This document shows positions 61,469 to 64,000 of a stretch of 64,000 bases of DNA, one piece after another. Both the position numbers and the translations under genes were made by a program. Below the pieces are notes generated by a model. The model worked only from the letters and a program-made list of their open reading frames with translations, ran no database searches and was not told the origin of the DNA. The stretch covers positions 1 to 64,000 of the forward strand of contig DASZPM010000030.1 in the NCBI GenBank assembly GCA_035550215.1, written 5' to 3'. This DNA is from JABDFW01 sp035550215. GTDB taxonomy: Bacteria; Bacteroidota; Bacteroidia; Chitinophagales; Chitinophagaceae. Positions within the stretch are counted from its first letter, which is position 1. Each line of letters opens with the position of its first letter.

Positions 61469-61545
61469 TGGTCGGGATGACTGGATTCGAACCAGCGGCC
61501 TCTTCGTCCCGAACGAAGCGCGCTACCGGGCTGCGCTACATCCCG
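61469..61545 (-). tRNA. tRNA-Pro (CGG)
   Basis: On the minus strand, 77 bases including an encoded CCA. Acceptor CGGGATG pairs with CATCCCG; D arm GCGCAGCCCGGTAGCGC; anticodon stem CTTCG/CGAAG with loop TTCGGGA, anticodon CGG; T arm CTGGTTCGAATCCAG. It reads proline codon CCG. Its 3' end is the integration site of the element to the left. Confidence 0.95.
61470..61483. repeat. right attachment site inside tRNA-Pro
   Basis: The 14 bases shared with 30028-30041; they cover the CC end, discriminator, acceptor strand and the start of the T stem. Confidence 0.65.
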
Positions 61546-61605
61546 AAAATGGGCAGCAAAAATAATGGCTTTTATTTTAATATTGCCGTTCATTAATAGA
61601 AATTT

Positions 61606-62199
61606 ATGACTCCGGAGCGCCTGCAAAAACTTACAAGGGTATTAAACAATAGGCAAAACAACCTGGCAGTAGTGATGGAAAATGTACAGGACCCGCATAA
61701 TATTTCGGCAGTTATGCGTACCTGTGATGCTGTGGGGATACAGGACCTGTATATTCTTAACAACAAAATACCAAGGCATAAAAAATGGGGCGCCAAAAGC
61801 AGCAGCAGCGCGGCCAAATGGCTTACTATTCACCAGTTTGACAATGCAGAAAGTTGCTTTGCTGAATTAAGAGGCCGGTACGAATACATATATACAACAC
61901 ACCTGTCAGCCGGCGCGGTAAGTATGTATGATATTGATTTTACTAAAAGCGTAGCGCTGGTATTTGGTAATGAACACGACGGTGTAAGTGAAGAGATTCG
62001 TGCGATGGCGGACGGTAACTTTATTATTCCCCAAATGGGCATAATTCAAAGCCTCAATATTTCCGTGGCCTGCGCCGTAACAATTTATGAAGCCTTCAGG
62101 CAGAAAAATGTTGCCGGGCAATACCAAAACCCATCAATACCGGCAGAGCGGCGTGCTGCCTTAATGAAAGAATGGGGCATTTATGACGATAATGTTTAA
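61606..62199 (+). CDS. trmH: TrmH-family RNA 2'-O-methyltransferase
   Basis: 197 aa SPOUT protein. Motif 1 VMENVQDPHNISAVMRTCDA (near 24-43), motif 2 VALVFGNEHDGVSEEI (near 116) and motif 3 IPQMGIIQSLNISVACAVTI (near 140) form the knotted SAM site. The pattern is closest to tRNA (guanosine-18-2'-O)-methyltransferase, which methylates G18 in the D loop. It lies 60 bases from the tRNA-Pro gene in divergent orientation. rRNA-type relatives (RlmB) have an extra N-terminal domain not seen here. Confidence 0.88.
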   Translation: MTPERLQKLTRVLNNRQNNLAVVMENVQDPHNISAVMRTCDAVGIQDLYILNNKIPRHKKWGAKSSSSAAKWLTIHQFDNAESCFAELRGRYEYIYTTHLSAGAVSMYDIDFTKSVALVFGNEHDGVSEEIRAMADGNFIIPQMGIIQSLNISVACAVTIYEAFRQKNVAGQYQNPSIPAERRAALMKEWGIYDDNV

Positions 62200-62326
62200 T
62201 TACCTGCATACAACATAATAAAATCAGTAACAATTTCAGCCACAATGCATTATTTGTTCTGATTAATAAGTATTTTGGCGAAATAATTAACGGTTTTAAT
62301 ACGCCATTACTAACGACTGCACCATT

Positions 62327-62755
62327 ATGGAGCAAACCAAAACACGCAAATTTTTAATTGCCACGCATGGCCGCCTGGCAACGGGCATCAAATCTTCCCT
62401 GGATATTATTATTGGCCGGGCAGACAATGTTTTTTTGATTGAAGCCTATATAGATGAAAATAAGAGCATTGAAGATGAACTGGAACAACTGATGAAGAAT
62501 ATTGGAGATGATGATGAATTAATTGCCTTTACTGATTTATTGGGGGGCAGTGTTACCAACCAGGTGCTGCGTTATACCGCAGCAAAGAAAATTCATGTTA
62601 TCTCCGGGTTCAACCTTGCCCTACTTATAGAAATATTAATGGCAGATACCGCCACACCGGTTGAAGAAGTAATAGATGCTGCCATTATAAGCGCACGGGA
62701 GCAATTGGTGTATGTAAACAAATTAATAACCGCTAACGCAGGGGATAATGATTAA
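62327..62755 (+). CDS. PTS mannose-family EIIA component
   Basis: 142 aa. The fold and the phospho-acceptor His14 in LIATHGRLATGI are typical of the mannose/fructose/sorbose EIIA domain, followed by DLLGGSVTNQVLRY. It takes phosphate from HPr and passes it to EIIB. The gene overlaps the EIIB start by 8 bases (62748-62755), so the operon is EIIA-EIIB-EIIC. HPr and enzyme I are not in the window. Confidence 0.92.
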   Translation: MEQTKTRKFLIATHGRLATGIKSSLDIIIGRADNVFLIEAYIDENKSIEDELEQLMKNIGDDDELIAFTDLLGGSVTNQVLRYTAAKKIHVISGFNLALLIEILMADTATPVEEVIDAAIISAREQLVYVNKLITANAGDND

Positions 62756-63230
62756 ACTTACAAGAATAGATGACCGGCTTTTGCACGGCCAGATTGCTTT
62801 TACATGGGTACCTGCACTGGGAGTAGATACCATTCTTATTGCTAACGACAAAGTGGCCAAAGACGAATTTCAAAAAATGACACTAAACCTCGCAAAACCT
62901 GCAAATACAAAGCTCCTGGTTAAAACCATTGCAGACGCAGCTATTTTTTTAAACGATGAAAGAAGTGGCAAATTAAAGGTATTAGTTATAATAAACAGCA
63001 TAAAAGATGCCGCGGCAATGGTGGCGTCAGTGACAGAAATAAAATCAATAAATTTTGGCGGTATAAGAGGCAAAGACGGCTCAAAACTTATTTCAAAGGC
63101 TATTGCCGTTACGCAGGCAGACATCCCGTTTATACAGGAAATGCTGCAAAAAGGCATTGAACTTGAAATAAGGCAGGTGCCTACTGACACCAAACAACTT
63201 GTAGAAAATTTAATAAACACGATAAATTAA
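62748..63230 (+). CDS. PTS mannose-family EIIB component
   Basis: 160 aa. It starts MIKLTRIDDRLLHGQIAFTW; His13 in RIDDRLLHGQ is the phosphorylated residue. The later IKSINFGGIRGKDGSK and VTQADIPFIQEMLQKGIELE complete the EIIB_sorbose domain. It phosphorylates the sugar as it is imported. It overlaps EIIA and lies 53 bases before EIIC. Confidence 0.92.
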   Translation: MIKLTRIDDRLLHGQIAFTWVPALGVDTILIANDKVAKDEFQKMTLNLAKPANTKLLVKTIADAAIFLNDERSGKLKVLVIINSIKDAAAMVASVTEIKSINFGGIRGKDGSKLISKAIAVTQADIPFIQEMLQKGIELEIRQVPTDTKQLVENLINTIN

Positions 63231-63283
63231 GCTTATTGGCTTTACTTGACAGCAACCAAAACAACAACTTAAAATAATATTTA

Positions 63284-64000
63284 GTGTCTTCAGCAGTCAT
63301 CCTAATCACGCTTATTGCCATGTTTGGCCATTCGGAGGATTTTTTGGGCACTACATTGCTCAGCAGGCCATTGGTACTGGGGCCACTGGTAGGGTTAGCA
63401 CTGGGCGACCTTTCGCAGGGGGTAATTATTGGCGCTACACTTGAGCTTATTTTTATGGGGAATATAAAAGTAGGCGCGGCTATACCGCCTGATGTTATTA
63501 CAGGTGGTGTACTAAGTACTGCATTTGCTATTATGTCCGGCAAGGGGCCGGCAATTGCGCTCGCACTTGCTGTACCCATTTCTATATTGGCGGAGATGGT
63601 TATGAGTGGTTTATTTGTTTTCAGGTCTGTGTTTAACAAAAGGTTTAACCGCTATGCGGAAGAAGGCAATTACCGTAAGGTACAGCAGTTACACGTATTT
63701 TCAGGGCTGCTGAAACCGCTCTTGATGGGGCTCATAACGTTTCTTTCTCTCCAACTCGGCGCAGATGCGATGAAGTCATTCCTTAATATGATACCCACCT
63801 GGGTAAATGACGGGCTGAGGGTAGCAGGCAATATGCTTCCGGCGCTCGGTTTTGCGCTGCTGCTTAATCTTATGTTTAATAAAAAAGTAGCTCCCTATTT
63901 TTTCCTTGGTTTTATATTAACAGCTTATCTTAAGTTGCCTGTTATTGCCATTGGAGGGCTGGGCGTTATAACAGCGCTTATTATCACCGGCATAACACAT
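63284..64000 (+). CDS. PTS mannose-family EIIC component, 3' end outside window
   Basis: 239 codons from GTG 63284 to the edge (ATG 63320 is a later option). It has several membrane helices and the EIIC signatures LLSRPLVLGPLVGLALGDLS and GATLELIFMGNIKVGAAIPP, followed by SGLLKPLLMGLITFLS. It is the sugar-conducting unit, and an EIID gene would be expected next. The sugar may be mannose, N-acetylgalactosamine or similar; the sequence does not decide. A whole sugar PTS is unusual in this phylum. Confidence 0.88.
   Translation, partial: MSSAVILITLIAMFGHSEDFLGTTLLSRPLVLGPLVGLALGDLSQGVIIGATLELIFMGNIKVGAAIPPDVITGGVLSTAFAIMSGKGPAIALALAVPISILAEMVMSGLFVFRSVFNKRFNRYAEEGNYRKVQQLHVFSGLLKPLLMGLITFLSLQLGADAMKSFLNMIPTWVNDGLRVAGNMLPALGFALLLNLMFNKKVAPYFFLGFILTAYLKLPVIAIGGLGVITALIITGITH

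Larger units (their letters stand above)
30028..61483. mobile_element. integrative mobilizable element in tRNA-Pro, carrying chaperone and glycan-utilization cargo
   Basis: The right end is the intact tRNA-Pro(CGG) with a tyrosine integrase 220 bases inside. The left end is a 14-bp direct copy of the tRNA 3' end (30028-30041 against 61470-61483), backed by an orphan terminator. Inside lie integrase, HTH excisionase, primase, MobC, relaxase and a coiled-coil membrane protein at the right; no conjugation channel genes are seen, so transfer would need a helper. Cargo is the Hsp20-GroES-GroEL block and a SusC/D locus with GH29, GH5, GH42 and GH31 enzymes. Exact ends are inferred; a second direct repeat (30102-30122 and 61349-61369) lies just inside both ends. 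Confidence 0.75.

Overview
The window looks like a chromosome segment of a Bacteroidota bacterium, most likely of the Chitinophagaceae or a close relative. The support is a SusC/SusD pair, a hybrid two-component regulator with an AraC tail, a type IX secretion (T9SS) C-terminal sorting domain, Bacteroidota-type promoters (TTTG, about 18-22 bases, TAnnTTTG), little use of Shine-Dalgarno sites, the short Bacteroidota arginine decarboxylase, and a Bacteroidota-type exosortase with a PID-CTERM partner. Genus and species cannot be told from the sequence alone.

Layout. 1-3841: the cut-off N-terminus of an alpha/beta-hydrolase-fold esterase, an orphan gene flanked by repeats, and a MarR regulator with an S41 peptidase. 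3842-7525: two MFS transporters and a DUF1330-like protein. 7617-12296: a minus-strand surface-protein cluster (collagen/BclA-like protein, T9SS protein, PID-CTERM peptide, exosortase and an associated membrane protein). 12762-15463: a LytTR response regulator with its TPR histidine kinase. 15675-22634: Oar-like TonB receptor, speA, rplT, rpmI and a DUF3108 protein. 22863-27531: a lone contractile-tail sheath protein facing a PAS-only protein, a membrane-tethered methyltransferase and a secreted adenosine deaminase. 27532-30027: an accessory stretch of small orphan genes, gene fragments, palindromes and structured repeats, part of which resembles integron-style cassettes.

30028-61483 is best read as one integrated mobilizable element of about 31 kb in the 3' end of a tRNA-Pro(CGG) gene. 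The intact tRNA lies at the right end beside the integrase. A 14-bp copy of the tRNA 3' end lies at the left end, followed immediately by what looks like the tRNA's displaced terminator. The mobilization module is at the right: integrase, excisionase-like HTH, primase, MobC, relaxase and a coiled-coil membrane protein. There are two cargo blocks: a chaperone block (Hsp20, GroES, GroEL and small proteins, one sigma-factor-like) and a complete polysaccharide utilization locus (hybrid regulator, GH29, SusC, SusD, TIG-domain surface lipoprotein, BACON-GH5, GH42, GH31). That enzyme set fits fucogalacto-xyloglucan.

61484-64000 returns to the chromosome: trmH and a mannose-family PTS (EIIA, EIIB and a cut-off EIIC). 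The PTS is uncommon for this phylum.
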